From: Phycisphaerae bacterium | Lineage (GTDB): Bacteria; Planctomycetota; Phycisphaerae; Phycisphaerales; SM1A02 | Direction: 5' to 3' | Assembly (NCBI GenBank): GCA_002709295.1 | Contig: PAQL01000001.1 | Span: forward strand, 1-64,000 | Length of the DNA stretch: 64,000 nt | Shown here: positions 19,591 to 32,544 of the stretch, in pieces | Position numbering within the stretch: the stretch's first letter is position 1 | Layout: each line of letters begins with the position of its first letter | The notes under the pieces: generated by a model | Databases searched by the model: none | What the model was told of the DNA's origin: nothing | The model's input: only the letters and a program-made list of their open reading frames with translations | Translations under genes and position numbers: made by a program

Positions 19591-21018
19591 ATGAACACAG
19601 CGAATATCGTGGGCAACGACAGGATCCCGGCCATCGAGGGCCGGGAATTGCAGGTTCTCGACCCGGCCACGGACGAGCTCGTCGCCACCGTGCCCGACAG
19701 CGGGCCGGAGGAGACCCGCCGGGCGATCGACGCCGCGGCCTCCGCCTTCGAGCAATGGAGGCTCGTGCCGCCCTCGGAGCGAGCCGAGGTTCTCCTCACA
19801 TTCGCCGATGCCCTGAAGACCGATCGGGAACGACTGGCCTCCATTCTGACCCGCGAGCAGGGTAAGCCGCTCGCTGAATCAAGGGCGGAGATCGACTACG
19901 CGGCCTCCTTCCTCCCGGTGGCCGCGGAGGCCGGCGTGGAGATCCTGGAGGAACGGGTCGACATCCCCGGCAAGGACGTCCGGGTGCTGCAGCGGCCCGT
20001 CGGCGTGACCGCGGCGATCACACCGTGGAACTTTCCGATCGCGATGCTGGCGAAGAAGACCGCTCCCGCGATGGCCGCCGGATGCGTCCAGGTGATCAAA
20101 CCGGCCGAGCAGACGCCGTTGAGCGGGATCGCGTTCGTCGAACTCGGACTGGAAGCCGGCATTCCGCCCGGGGTGCTCAACGTGGTGACCGGCACGCCCG
20201 GCCCGATCGGCGACGCCCTTCTCGCGGATTCCCGGGTTCGGAAGATCTCGTTCACCGGTTCGACCGAGGTCGGGCGGCATCTCATGCGAGGTGGGGCGGA
20301 GAACCTTCTCCGTCTCTCCCTCGAGCTCGGCGGTCATGCTCCGATGATCGTGTTCGAGGATGCGGACCTGGATCGCGCGATCGAGGTGGCGATGAAGGCG
20401 AAGTTCCGCAATGCCGGTCAGACCTGCATCAGTCCCAACCGCTTCCTCGTGCATCACCGCCTGCACGACGCTTTCGTGGAACGACTCGCGGACGCCGCCT
20501 CGAACCTGGTGTCGGGGCGCGGCGATCGCGACGGCGTCGATCTGGGCCCCCTCATCGATGATGTGGCGGTCGCCAAGGTCTTCGACCACATCGACGATGC
20601 CCTGGCCCGGGGCGCAGAGATCGCCAGCGGCGGGGGGCGGCGGAATCCACCCGGTCTGACCGACCGCTTCCCGGAACCAACGGTGCTCCTGAACACCGGT
20701 CCCGGGATGCGGTGCTGGCACGAGGAGACCTTCGGGCCGGTCTGTCCGGTTCGAAGCTTCACCGACGATGAGGAGGCCATCGAACTGGCGAACCGTTCCG
20801 ACCACGGCCTCGCCGGGTACGCGGTCACCGACGATCCCGTCCGGATCGAACGGATCGCCAGAGATCTCCAGGCCGGAATCATCGGCGTCAACGACGGGGC
20901 ACCCGCCGTCGCCTCGGTTCCGTTCGGAGGGATCCGACATTCCGGGTTCGGCCGGGAAGGAGGCCGGTGGGGGGTGCTCGAGCATCTCGAGACGATCACC
21001 GTCTCCCGGATCCCCTGA
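19591..21018 (+). CDS. gabD: NAD(P)-dependent succinate-semialdehyde dehydrogenase-like aldehyde dehydrogenase
   Basis: ITPWNFPIAMLAKKTAPAMAAGC, SFTGSTEVGRHLM, LELGGHAPMIVFEDADLD, FRNAGQTCISPNRF, EETFGPV. Confidence 0.88.
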   Translation: MNTANIVGNDRIPAIEGRELQVLDPATDELVATVPDSGPEETRRAIDAAASAFEQWRLVPPSERAEVLLTFADALKTDRERLASILTREQGKPLAESRAEIDYAASFLPVAAEAGVEILEERVDIPGKDVRVLQRPVGVTAAITPWNFPIAMLAKKTAPAMAAGCVQVIKPAEQTPLSGIAFVELGLEAGIPPGVLNVVTGTPGPIGDALLADSRVRKISFTGSTEVGRHLMRGGAENLLRLSLELGGHAPMIVFEDADLDRAIEVAMKAKFRNAGQTCISPNRFLVHHRLHDAFVERLADAASNLVSGRGDRDGVDLGPLIDDVAVAKVFDHIDDALARGAEIASGGGRRNPPGLTDRFPEPTVLLNTGPGMRCWHEETFGPVCPVRSFTDDEEAIELANRSDHGLAGYAVTDDPVRIERIARDLQAGIIGVNDGAPAVASVPFGGIRHSGFGREGGRWGVLEHLETITVSRIP

Positions 21019-21052
21019 CTCCCTCGAACATGACCACGGCCTTCGAGAAGGA

Positions 21053-21081
21053 GACCGGGCGACCCTGAAGGTCGCCCGGTC
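21053..21081. terminator. Candidate bidirectional terminator between convergent gabD-like gene and rpoD
   Basis: Perfect 12-bp inverted repeat GACCGGGCGACC-CTGAA-GGTCGCCCGGTC between convergent genes. Confidence 0.6.
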
Positions 21082-21117
21082 GGAGCGTGCATGGCTGGAT
21101 GATCGAATGCGCCCGTC

Positions 21118-22974
<1,857 letters not shown>

Positions 22975-23026
22975 GCGTTGCTCCAGTTGGGACGACGGCC
23001 AGGAGCCGTCCGGAGGAGGGGATCGA

Positions 23027-25045
23027 TCACGGCAGGTCGTGATCGTGAGATGATTCGTGATCCGTGGTGTCGGACGGGTCGGTCCGATCCACGGGTGGGC
23101 CGGAATTCCGATCGGGGGAGTCGTATCCCCCGGTCATTCCGGAACGACGTCGTTTGATTGCGGCCGGATCCGAGCCGGCGGCCCGGATCCGCTCGAGGGC
23201 GGCAGCGGCCTCGTCCGCGGAACGGACCGGCCGGGAGGCGAGGTCGGCGCGGTCGGCGAGCACGATGTCGCGGTCGATCGCCGCGATCAGTTCCCGGCAG
23301 GCCTCCTCGAGCAGGGGCCCGGGATCCGAGACGGCGGGGTCGCCGAGATCGCGGATCTGGCGGTATCCCTCGGCGAAGCAGCCCGCGACGATCCGCGAGA
23401 GGCCGACGTCCTCGATGGAGGCGACCAGATCCGATCCGTCGGGCACGTGCCCGTCGGCGGCTCCGTCGAGGATGCATTGCCATGCGCTGCGGCACGGGGG
23501 ATCCTCGAACTGCATCGCCTCGAAGCGCTCGACCACCGGGCGGGCACCGTCCCCGAGATCGATCGGCCGAGTGGCAAGGGCGGGTTCGGCGAGCACGAGA
23601 CGGAGGAGGCCCTCCTCGGCGCGACGGCGCCGGCCGTGGGCCCTCAGGATCGGTTCCGCGACATCCACCGGAGCGGAGTCGGGAGCGTCGGCGACCATTC
23701 GCGCCGGACGCGGCGTACCCTCGCGTTCGAGCATCCCCACTTCGACGCCGAGCACTCCGGCCAGATGCTGGAGCACGAACTTGCGTCGCACTCCGGCGAG
23801 GCCCTCCAGCCCGAGCCCGTCGAGCCGACGAAGCACCTCGTCGACCACCCGCTGCCTGGCGGTCACGCCGGAGGAGTCACGAAGGCGGTCGCGGAAGTCC
23901 TTGACCAGCGACCTCAATGCGTCCTCGGATTCGTCGATCGCGGTCTGGAACCGCGCGGGGCCGTCCTCGCTCCGAAGCAGCTCGTCCGGATCGAGTCCCT
24001 CCGGCAGCGAACAGAGCCTGATGTCGACCTCCGACGCGAAGAAGACCTCGACCGCGCGGTCGGCGGCCCGGCGACCTGCGGCGTCTCCGTCGAAGAGGAG
24101 CACCACCGTGTCACAGAACCGGGCGAGCCGATCGGCATGCTCCCGGGTGAGGGCGGTGCCGAGGGTCGCGACCGCGTTCTCGAAGCCATGCCCGTGCAGG
24201 GCCATGACGTCGGTGTAGCCCTCGCATACGATCGCGGTCCTCGTGCGGGCGATCGCCCGGGAGGCCAGATCCAGCCCGTAGAGGGTGCGGCCCTTGTGGA
24301 AGACCTCGCTCTCGGGGCTGTTGAGATACTTGGGCTCGTCGTCGGGATCGATCCGGCGGGCTCCGAAGGCCACGGGGCGGCCGAGTTCGTCGCGGATCGG
24401 GAAGATCAGACGGTTTCGGAAGTTGTCGATGAGGGTGCCGCGACTGGACGGTCTGAGCAGTCCCGCGGCTTCGAAGACCTCGGGGGAGGGCACCGGATCT
24501 CCATCGACCAGCTGTCCGGAGGCGGATCGCTCGGCGACCCGGTCGGCGAGCGTCGACCAGGCATCGGGGGCGAGACCGAGGCCGAAACGCTCCGCGAGCT
24601 CGGGGGAGATGCCTCGCTCGTCGAGAATGCGGCGTCCTTCGACCCCCGCATCCCCGGAAAGCATGCGGATGAAGAACGTGGCCGCGAGTCGGTTGGCCCG
24701 GAGGATCTCGGTGCGACGCGTGACCTCGGCCTCGTCGCGGCGCGGGCCGCGAGTGAGCTCCAGTCCGGCCCGGGTGGCCAGGGTCTCCAGCGCCTCCCGG
24801 AACTCGATCCGGTGGTAGTTGATGAGGAAGTCGATCGCATTGCCGTGGGCACCACAGGCGAAGCAGTGGTAGAAGCCCTTCGCGGGGACCACGCACATCG
24901 AGGGACGACTGTCGTCGTGGAAGGGGCAGATGCCGACGAACTCCGCACCCTTGGGCTCGAGGCGCACCTGCTCTCCGATCACCGCCACGAGATCGGTGGC
25001 GGCGAGGATCCTGTCCCGGTCGTTGTTGTACTGGCCTGCGGACAC
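23027..25045 (-). CDS. dnaG: DNA primase
   Basis: CHC2 zinc motif [35 protein letters not shown], Toprim region [28 protein letters not shown]. Upstream start at 25117 also possible. Confidence 0.95.
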   Translation of the reverse strand: MSAGQYNNDRDRILAATDLVAVIGEQVRLEPKGAEFVGICPFHDDSRPSMCVVPAKGFYHCFACGAHGNAIDFLINYHRIEFREALETLATRAGLELTRGPRRDEAEVTRRTEILRANRLAATFFIRMLSGDAGVEGRRILDERGISPELAERFGLGLAPDAWSTLADRVAERSASGQLVDGDPVPSPEVFEAAGLLRPSSRGTLIDNFRNRLIFPIRDELGRPVAFGARRIDPDDEPKYLNSPESEVFHKGRTLYGLDLASRAIARTRTAIVCEGYTDVMALHGHGFENAVATLGTALTREHADRLARFCDTVVLLFDGDAAGRRAADRAVEVFFASEVDIRLCSLPEGLDPDELLRSEDGPARFQTAIDESEDALRSLVKDFRDRLRDSSGVTARQRVVDEVLRRLDGLGLEGLAGVRRKFVLQHLAGVLGVEVGMLEREGTPRPARMVADAPDSAPVDVAEPILRAHGRRRRAEEGLLRLVLAEPALATRPIDLGDGARPVVERFEAMQFEDPPCRSAWQCILDGAADGHVPDGSDLVASIEDVGLSRIVAGCFAEGYRQIRDLGDPAVSDPGPLLEEACRELIAAIDRDIVLADRADLASRPVRSADEAAAALERIRAAGSDPAAIKRRRSGMTGGYDSPDRNSGPPVDRTDPSDTTDHESSHDHDLP

Positions 25046-25520
25046 GGTGCGGAACCTCGGTGAAGAACCGAAGGGAGGAGGAGAGGCGCCCCCGAAGGGG
25101 ACGTACAGGGATCGCACCGAGGACGCACCGGCCTCCGGACGGAGGTCGGCGATGACCGGCGTTCACCGAGGCGGAGCATCGGTGACAGGAATCCGGAACC
25201 CGAGGGGCGGGTGGACCGGAGGTCGGACGTTCATGTCGGATCGGTGCGGAACGCTTCGGGTCGGAGTCCTGTCCGAGTCGATCGAGGACGAGGGCGGCCG
25301 ATGGACCTGGGCGCTGTCGGTCGCGGCGAGGGGTGCGTGTTCCGCCCTGGAGGTTGGAGGAGGGCTGGAACGGTGATGCCGCTGGCGGACGAGGAAGAGT
25401 ATCGTTCAGAAGGCTGGAATCAACACCGAATACCGGAAGAAATTCCGGATTTTCGGGGTTGGAGTGGTTTTCGGAAGCGGGGCTTCGGGAAACGAGCCTG
25501 CAGGAGTCCGGGAAGGCGGA

Positions 25521-25796
25521 TCAGCCCGCCGCGGCCTTCTGTTCGCGGGTGTAGGTGTACTTCCGCTTGGCAGGCTTCACGACCAGGCCCATCCTGATCG
25601 CCTTGGTCGACGCGTAGACCCGCTTGGGGGCCCCGTCGATCAGGCAATTGACCTTCTGGAGGTTGGGCTTGAAGGTTCGCTTGGTCTTGGAGGTGATCTT
25701 GATACCGACGCCACCGAGGTACTTCGGACGTCCGCGGTAGGTCTTCTTGTGGCCGGAACTGGTCCCGGTTCCAAGGAAATGGCATCGACGAGGCAT
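25521..25796 (-). CDS. rpmB: 50S ribosomal protein L28
   Basis: MPRRCHFLGTGTSSGHKKTY...GVGIKITSKTKRTFKPNLQKVNCLIDGAPKRVYASTKAIRMGLVVKP. Confidence 0.9.
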   Translation of the reverse strand: MPRRCHFLGTGTSSGHKKTYRGRPKYLGGVGIKITSKTKRTFKPNLQKVNCLIDGAPKRVYASTKAIRMGLVVKPAKRKYTYTREQKAAAG

Positions 25797-25867
25797 GACT
25801 GCGTCTCCAAGAGTGAAGCCGGGCAGTATACGAGATCCCTGCGAATCGGCAAGCCGCCGATCGGCCA

Positions 25868-26389
25868 TCAGCCCGTTTCAGGCCGGGTCGGCCCATCGTC
25901 CCCGGGGGAGAGCAGGCCGGCCAGGGCGAGGCAGGCTCGAAGCAGACGATCATCTTCGTCCGAGAACGAATCGGGCTCGAAACTGTCCAGATCGAGGACG
26001 GTGTCCGCCGGATGAGGGCCGTCCGTCCCCAGCCGGAGGGGGATCACGATTTCGGATCGATCCCGGGGATCGCAGGCGATGTAGTCGGCCCCGAGTTCGG
26101 AGACATCACCCACGATCCTGGTCACCCCGCGAACCAGGGCCTGGCCGCAGACTCCGTGGAGGCCGATGGGGGAGCAGGCTGGCCGATCGCGTCGAGGTCC
26201 CAGCAGCATCGCGTCCGGGTCGTGCGGATCGATGGCATAGAAGCCCAGCCAGCTGACCCCCGTCTTCTCGAGGTGACGCCAGGCGAGCTCCACGAAGGTG
26301 TCGAGTCGGGTTGCGATCGAATCGGAGGGGGCGGTCTCCGCCAGCGACTGTTCGAGGCGTCGATAGGCCTCTCGCCGCGACGGATTCAC
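25868..26389 (-). CDS. GAF-domain free methionine-(R)-sulfoxide reductase-like protein
   Basis: [40 protein letters not shown] matches the fRMsr GAF signature, with all three characteristic Cys (CSPIG, GVCG, IACD). Confidence 0.8.
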   Translation of the reverse strand: MNPSRREAYRRLEQSLAETAPSDSIATRLDTFVELAWRHLEKTGVSWLGFYAIDPHDPDAMLLGPRRDRPACSPIGLHGVCGQALVRGVTRIVGDVSELGADYIACDPRDRSEIVIPLRLGTDGPHPADTVLDLDSFEPDSFSDEDDRLLRACLALAGLLSPGDDGPTRPETG

Positions 26390-27843
26390 GCCGACTCCTT
26401 GCTCCGACGGGCCATGCGTTCCAGGTCCGCCCCGTTCTCGACGGCATCGGGATCGATCACATAGACGACCCCGTCGTTGTCCTGTTCGGGGAGGTCGTAG
26501 AGCAGGTCGACCATGATCTCGTCCATGACGGCCCTCAGGGCCCGGGCACCGGTGTCCCGCTTCATGGCTCGTTCGGCGATCATGTTCAGGGCCTCGTCAT
26601 GGAATTCCAGCTCGGCGCCCTCGAGGGAGAACAGGTGCTGGTACTGCTTGACGATCGCATTCCGGGGTTCGGTGAGGATCCGAACCATCGCGGAGCGATC
26701 GAGAGGCTCGAGCGGGCAGACGATCGGAAGACGGCCCACGAGCTCGGGGATGAGGCCGAACTCCAGGATGTCCTCGGGCACGACCCGCGAGAGGGCGGTG
26801 CTGTCGTCGGTGGCATCGCCGTCGACAGCCCCGGCGAAGCCGATGCGGCTGGAGCCGAGTCGCTTGCGGATGATGTCCTCCAGACCGACGAAGGAGCCTC
26901 CGCACACGAAGAGCACGTGAGAGGTGTCGAGCTGGATGTACTGCTGTTCCGGGTGCTTTCGCCCGCCCTGGGGGGGGACGTTGGCGACGGTGCCCTCGAG
27001 CATCTTCAACAGCGACTGCTGCACGCCCTCGCCCGAGACGTCACGGGTGATGGACACGTTGCTGCTGGTCTTGCCGATCTTGTCGATCTCGTCGATGTAG
27101 ATGATCCCGCGCTGGGCGGTCTCGAGGTCGTAGTCGGCGGCCTGAAGCAGCTTGAGCAGGAGGTTCTCCACGTCCTCGCCCACGTAGCCGGCCTCGGTCA
27201 GGGTGGTCGCATCGCCGATGGCGAAGGGGACGTTGATGATCCTCGCCAGGGTCCGGGCGAGGAGGGTCTTGCCGGTACCGGTGTGACCGATCAGCAGCAC
27301 GTTGGACTTGTCGAGTTCGACCTCGGAATCCTCGACTTCCGCGTGCATCAGTCGCTTGTAGTGGGTGTGCACCGCCACCGCGAGGGAACGCTTCGCCCGA
27401 TCCTGTCCGATCACGTACTGATCGAGGAATTCGCGAAGCTGTCGGGGGGTCGGAATGGAGCTGAAGAGCGGACGACCGCGATCGACGCGGCGACGCTCCT
27501 GCCGGAAGATGTTCTGGCAGAGATCCGTGCAGTTCGTGCAGATGTAGACGTCACCGGGGCCTTCGACCATCGGACCGACCTCGCGGGAGGTCTTGCCGCA
27601 GAAGGAGCAGGTGGTGATCTTCCGTCCCCTGAATCCGCTGCCATTGCCGCCACCACCGCCGGTGGGGCCACCGCCGTTGGATCCGCCGCCGCCGGGGCCA
27701 CCGGGGCCGCCGGGGCCACCACCGGAAGGGCCGTCCCCGCCACCCTGAGGGGGCTGGGGCGTGGAGGCGTTCGGAACGGGCACCGGGCGTCGGGCGGAAT
27801 GTCGAGGTTCGCCCTGACTGCTGGGATCGGAACTGCGTGGCAT
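26386..27843 (-). CDS. clpX: ATP-dependent Clp protease ATP-binding subunit ClpX
   Basis: [11 protein letters not shown]...ICTNCTDLC zinc finger, [53 protein letters not shown]; Gly/Pro-rich N-terminal extension. Confidence 0.96.
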   Translation of the reverse strand: MPRSSDPSSQGEPRHSARRPVPVPNASTPQPPQGGGDGPSGGGPGGPGGPGGGGSNGGGPTGGGGGNGSGFRGRKITTCSFCGKTSREVGPMVEGPGDVYICTNCTDLCQNIFRQERRRVDRGRPLFSSIPTPRQLREFLDQYVIGQDRAKRSLAVAVHTHYKRLMHAEVEDSEVELDKSNVLLIGHTGTGKTLLARTLARIINVPFAIGDATTLTEAGYVGEDVENLLLKLLQAADYDLETAQRGIIYIDEIDKIGKTSSNVSITRDVSGEGVQQSLLKMLEGTVANVPPQGGRKHPEQQYIQLDTSHVLFVCGGSFVGLEDIIRKRLGSSRIGFAGAVDGDATDDSTALSRVVPEDILEFGLIPELVGRLPIVCPLEPLDRSAMVRILTEPRNAIVKQYQHLFSLEGAELEFHDEALNMIAERAMKRDTGARALRAVMDEIMVDLLYDLPEQDNDGVVYVIDPDAVENGADLERMARRSKESA

Positions 27844-27964
27844 TCGTACTCTCGGGAACGGTGCGGTGATGATTCGGAGCCGATGCACGGCCGGAACCGG
27901 GGCTCGCTGATTGTATCGGGAGCCCGGTGGCACGGCTCCACCGGAATCCCGGTTCCTTCTTCGA

Positions 27965-28411
27965 TCAGACCCCGTCCGGCGGTTCCGAATCGGTGCGATT
28001 CCGTCTGGGAGGGGGGATCGCTCCGGAAACCCGGCTCTCGGACCTCGATGGCGAGCCACCGTCGATTCCGCGGACCTTGCCGAGCATCTTCTCGCGGGCG
28101 TTCTCGAACTCCTCGAGGGTGAGTTCGCCACGTTCATGCATCAGTCGAAGGTCCTCGAGGGTGAATCCGATCGACACCCCATGGTCCTGATGTCGATATC
28201 GGCGGCGAGCGATCAGCGCGATGGTGCCTCCCGCGAGGATCACCACCACGAGAATTCCGCACACGACGATCACCGACTCGAAGAGTCCGACTCCGGAATC
28301 GACCGCGGCACCACCGAATCCGGCGCCCGAGGCCGACACCGCCGACGCGAGGACCGGGATTGTCCGGGCCGCGAGCATCGGGAAGGGAACTCGACGGCCG
28401 GATGCCGTCAT
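27965..28411 (-). CDS. Single-TM protein with SHOCT-like short C-terminal motif
   Basis: TM segment [23 protein letters not shown] followed by [28 protein letters not shown]; overlaps tig stop by 4 bp. Confidence 0.55.
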   Translation of the reverse strand: MTASGRRVPFPMLAARTIPVLASAVSASGAGFGGAAVDSGVGLFESVIVVCGILVVVILAGGTIALIARRRYRHQDHGVSIGFTLEDLRLMHERGELTLEEFENAREKMLGKVRGIDGGSPSRSESRVSGAIPPPRRNRTDSEPPDGV

Positions 28412-29829
28412 GAGCCGGCCGCGGCCTTCTTGCGATCGGCGACCTTCTTCTCGACCTGCTCGTTCCATTCGTCCGCAGGCATCTCGGTGACCTTCGCGGT
28501 GTCGACGATGCGATCGGCGGCCTTGGCCTGCTGGATCGACATCGCGACCTCGCGGATGCGTCCGGTGCGGGAAAGCTCGGTTCGAACCTCGTCGGGGCGG
28601 ACCCGCTGTGCCGCGGCGATCTCTGCGATCCGACCGTTGATCTCGGCCTCGCCGACGTTCACTTCGAAGTGCTTGGCGACCCGCGTCATGATGAACATCA
28701 GGCGGAGGCGGTCCCGGGAGTATCGATCGCTCTCCGACCGCATCTCCGCAAGCTTGAGCTCCACCTCGTTCTCGTCGAGTCCACGTCCCAGCAGGTCGAC
28801 CCGCTGCTGTTCGACGAGGTTCGCGGCCTGGGCCTCGCTGACCTTCGGGGGGACTTCGAAATCGATGTTGTCGAGCAGCCACTCGTAGACCTGCTCGCGT
28901 TCGGCCGATCGCTGCTCGGAGTCGCGGCGGTTCTCGAGGGCCAGCCGGAGCTGCTCCTTGAGTCCGGTCTCGTCGTCGAGCCCGAAGCGTTCCACGAGTT
29001 CGGAGGTCTCCAGAGGAGTCACTCGTTCCGCGTCCTTGATGTCGAAACGCACGCTGACCTTCTTGCCCCGGATGTCCTCTCGTTCGAATGATTCCGGGCC
29101 GACGGTGTCGAACTCGACCACGTCGCCGACCTTCCTGCCGGTCAGGTGGGTGGCGAGATCCTCGACGAGCAGTCCGAGGAACTGTCCCTTGCCCTCGTCC
29201 TCCTCGGCGGGGACGACCGCGACGGCCTTCTCGTGCTCGAAGAAGGGCTCGTCGGAACCCTCGACCCGCACCACCACCTCGCCGACCATCCGGTCCAGCG
29301 GCTCGAAGGGGCCTTCGATGCGGGCGGGAGCACCGAAGCGGTACCGGTTGCGGACCACCTCGGCGTCGATCATCTCGTCGGTGACCTCCATCATCGGCTT
29401 GGTGACCGGGACGCCTTCGAGGTCGGGAAGCTCGAAGTCCGGCACCACCTCCACCGAGACGGTGAACACGAAGTCGGTTCCGGATTCGACCATGGGGACC
29501 GAGTCCGGGTCGCCGAAGTCGGGGTCGCCGATGATCTCGATCTCGTTGTCCTTGATCGCCTGCTGGAAGGCATCCGAGATCAGCTGGCCCCGGGTCTCGT
29601 TCCGGATGTTCTCACCGAAGCGCTTCTCGAGGATGGCCCGAGGGACCCGTCCCTTCCGGAAGCCGGGGATCGCCGCCTCGTTGGCGACGTTGCCGAGCTG
29701 GAGTTCGAGCCGATCGTCCACCGCGGCCGCCGGAATCGTCACCTTGAGGGTCCGGCTGCAGGGGCCTGACTCGGTGATCTCGACCTGAGGTTCGAAGCCG
29801 CCACCGCCGTCGAAGGAGAAATCGCTCAT
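28408..29829 (-). CDS. tig: Trigger factor
   Basis: N-terminal VTIPAAAVDDRLELQLGNVANEAAIPGFRKGRVPRAILEKRFGENIRNE; 473 aa. Confidence 0.92.
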   Translation of the reverse strand: MSDFSFDGGGGFEPQVEITESGPCSRTLKVTIPAAAVDDRLELQLGNVANEAAIPGFRKGRVPRAILEKRFGENIRNETRGQLISDAFQQAIKDNEIEIIGDPDFGDPDSVPMVESGTDFVFTVSVEVVPDFELPDLEGVPVTKPMMEVTDEMIDAEVVRNRYRFGAPARIEGPFEPLDRMVGEVVVRVEGSDEPFFEHEKAVAVVPAEEDEGKGQFLGLLVEDLATHLTGRKVGDVVEFDTVGPESFEREDIRGKKVSVRFDIKDAERVTPLETSELVERFGLDDETGLKEQLRLALENRRDSEQRSAEREQVYEWLLDNIDFEVPPKVSEAQAANLVEQQRVDLLGRGLDENEVELKLAEMRSESDRYSRDRLRLMFIMTRVAKHFEVNVGEAEINGRIAEIAAAQRVRPDEVRTELSRTGRIREVAMSIQQAKAADRIVDTAKVTEMPADEWNEQVEKKVADRKKAAAGS

Positions 29830-29982
29830 CGTGCTCGGAATCCTGGACCTGGAAGGAAGCCCCGATCGGGGCGAAGCCGAACAGGATACCGGTGCCCAGG
29901 CCCGGGAGCCAGTGAACCGCCCGGATCCGTCCCGACCGCCCCGGATTCATGCCGACCTCCGATGCCCGGGAATCGACCACGA

Positions 29983-30017
29983 CACCGCCCCTCCCCGGGG
30001 AGCGAGGAGGGGCGGTG
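29983..30017 (-). terminator. Candidate hairpin terminator downstream of glnN
   Basis: 12-bp perfect inverted repeat CACCGCCCCTCC...GGAGGGGCGGTG just past the glnN stop; no U-tract. Confidence 0.45.
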
Positions 30018-30040
30018 GATGGTGTCCGGGCGGTGCCGCC

Positions 30041-32230
30041 TCAGCGATCGATCAGCAGCATCTCCGCGTAGGTCGGCATCGGCCAGCAATCGGCCGCCAT
30101 GTCCGCTTCCAGCCCGTCCGAGGCTGCACGGACAGCCTCCATGGCGGGAACCAGCCTGGATTGGAGGTGCTTGACCCGCTTCTCGACGGCCTCCGGGGCA
30201 TCCTGAAGGGCCTGGTCGACTGCGGCGATCGCTTGCCGAAGGGCGGCGACCCCGGCGACGTGGAGCCTGAGGGCCTCCTCGCTCTCGGGGCATTCGACCC
30301 CCGCGACCTGGGTGGCGCCGACCGCATCGGCCAGTTCGGCCTGGGCCCGCATCGCCGCGGGCAGGATCTCGGTCCGGACCATGGTGGACAACGTCCGACC
30401 CTCGATCTCCAGATGGGTGCAGTACTGCTCCTGCAGGACCTCGGCCCGGGCCTTGACCTCGCGGGAGCTCATGACGCCGTACTTGGAGAACATCCGAGCG
30501 GTGTCCCTCGCCCCGATGAGCGAGAGGCAGTCCGCGGCACTGGCGAGGTTGGGAAGGCCACGGCCTGCCGCCTCCTCGTGCCAGTTCTGGCTGTAGCCGT
30601 CGCCGTCGAAGCAGACCCGGCGATGCTTCTTCACCACCGACTTGAGGAGGGTGCGGACCGCGGACTCGAGCTTCGCGGGGGTGGGCTTCTTGCCGACCTT
30701 CTTCTCGAGCTCCGTCGACATGGCGTCGAGACTCTCGGCCACGATCGTGTTCAGCACCGTGGTGGGCCAGGCGACATGGGCGGTGGAACCCACGGCCCGG
30801 AATTCGAACTTGTTCCCCGTGAAGGCGAACGGACTGGTCCGGTTGCGGTCGCCGGCGTGCCGGGGCACGAGGGGGAGGGTGTTGGCCCCGAGATCCAGGG
30901 TGCCGCCCTTGACCGTCGAACGAGGCTTGCCGCTCTCGACCTGGTCGAGGATGTCGGTGAGCATCTCGCCGAGGAAGATCGACATGATCGCGGGAGGGGC
31001 CTCGTTGGCACCCAGTCGATGATCGTTGCCGGCGGAGGCGATCGAGGACCGCAGAAGCTCCGCATGCAGGTCGACCGCCCGCACGACCGCACAGAGGAAG
31101 AACAGGAACTGCATGTTCGTGTGGGTCTCGTCCTGCGGATCGAGCAGGTTGGCTCCGGTGTCGGTGGACAGCGACCAGTTGACGTGCTTGCCGGATCCGT
31201 TGATGCCCGCGAAAGGCTTCTCGTGCAGCAGGCACTTGAACCCGTGACTGGAGGCGACCTGACGCAGGATGTGCATCGCGACCATCTGATGGTCGACCGC
31301 CACGTTGGCGGATTCGAAGGTCGGGGCGATCTCGTACTGGCCGGGAGCAACCTCGTTGTGCCGGGTCTTCACCGGGACGCCGAGCTCGAAGAGCCTCGTC
31401 TCCACCTCGGTCATGTAGCTCAGCACCCGGGCGGGGATGGCCCCGAAGTAATGGTCGTCGAGCTGATGACCCTTCGGCGGCATCGCGCCCACCAGCGTCC
31501 GGCCGCAGATCGAGAGGTCCAGTCGTTCGGAGGCGAGCTCCCGGTCGACGAGGAAGTACTCCTGTTCGCATCCCAGGGTGCCGACCACCCGGGAGACGCC
31601 GTCGTCGGTGCCGAAGATCCTGAGGACACGCATCGCCTGCTTGGCGACCGCCTCGATGGAGCGGAGCAGCGGGGTCTTGGTGTCCAGCGCCTCGCCGGTG
31701 TAGCTGACGAAGGCGGTGGGGATGCAGAGGGTCGTGACCCCGTCGGGGCTGGTGAGCAGGAAGGCGGGGCTGTTGGCGTCCCAGGCGGTGTAGCCGCGGG
31801 CCTCGTAGGTGTCGCGGATGCCGCCGGAGGGGAACGAGCTGGCATCGGGCTCGCCCACGATCAGCGCGTTGCCGCTGAACTTCTCGATCGCGACCCCGTC
31901 GCCGTTGACCGACAGGAACGCGTCGTGCTTCTCGGCGGTCGCTCCGGTGAGCGGGTGGAACCAGTGGCAGAAGTGGGTTGCGCCGTGCTCGATCGCCCAG
32001 TCCTTCATCGCGGCGGCCACCGTGTTGGCCATCGCCGGATCGAGCGTCGCACCCTTCCGGATCGTCGCCTCGAGACTCATCGCGACGTCGGGCGGAAGCC
32101 GACGCATCATGACGTCCCCGGTGAAGGTGAGATGACCGAAGTACTCGGATGCGGGAGGACGATCGGCTCCAGGGTCCATGACGCTACCTTCCTCGATGAT
32201 GAACGACTCGATGGGCTGCTGGCTCGACAT
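30041..32230 (-). CDS. glnN: Glutamine synthetase type III
   Basis: [47 protein letters not shown]; about 729 aa. Confidence 0.93.
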   Translation of the reverse strand: MSSQQPIESFIIEEGSVMDPGADRPPASEYFGHLTFTGDVMMRRLPPDVAMSLEATIRKGATLDPAMANTVAAAMKDWAIEHGATHFCHWFHPLTGATAEKHDAFLSVNGDGVAIEKFSGNALIVGEPDASSFPSGGIRDTYEARGYTAWDANSPAFLLTSPDGVTTLCIPTAFVSYTGEALDTKTPLLRSIEAVAKQAMRVLRIFGTDDGVSRVVGTLGCEQEYFLVDRELASERLDLSICGRTLVGAMPPKGHQLDDHYFGAIPARVLSYMTEVETRLFELGVPVKTRHNEVAPGQYEIAPTFESANVAVDHQMVAMHILRQVASSHGFKCLLHEKPFAGINGSGKHVNWSLSTDTGANLLDPQDETHTNMQFLFFLCAVVRAVDLHAELLRSSIASAGNDHRLGANEAPPAIMSIFLGEMLTDILDQVESGKPRSTVKGGTLDLGANTLPLVPRHAGDRNRTSPFAFTGNKFEFRAVGSTAHVAWPTTVLNTIVAESLDAMSTELEKKVGKKPTPAKLESAVRTLLKSVVKKHRRVCFDGDGYSQNWHEEAAGRGLPNLASAADCLSLIGARDTARMFSKYGVMSSREVKARAEVLQEQYCTHLEIEGRTLSTMVRTEILPAAMRAQAELADAVGATQVAGVECPESEEALRLHVAGVAALRQAIAAVDQALQDAPEAVEKRVKHLQSRLVPAMEAVRAASDGLEADMAADCWPMPTYAEMLLIDR

Positions 32231-32544
32231 GTCGGCTCCTGCTGTCGACGCTGGTCGCGTTGAGGTGATCCCCGACAGCGATACGGCCCCGCGTCGAAGC
32301 AGGGCCGTCAGGTCGGAGATGATGAGTTTGGGGGGTGAGGATTCCCGCGTCCCTGAGGACGAGGTCGGGTGCCATGCTGTCTCGGTGGCCAATCACCGTT
32401 GCAGCCCTCTGGCGGATCCACACCGAATGCCGTCGCGATCCGTCACGAACGACTCAAGCTCGTGATTATGCGGATTTCACGCGGTTCGTCCATGCCGCCG
32501 GCGACAATCGACAGGGAAAACACGCGGTTTCCGAAGACGGGGCT

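Noticed and set aside
23057-25063. 668-aa plus-strand ORF
   Set aside because: Antisense shadow of dnaG, which has clear primase motifs on the other strand.
25433-25448. CCGGAA-GAAA-TTCCGG hairpin downstream of rpmB
   Set aside because: Only a 6-bp stem without a U-tract on the minus strand; too weak to call a terminator.
29831-32263. 810-aa plus-strand ORF
   Set aside because: Antisense shadow of type III glutamine synthetase.
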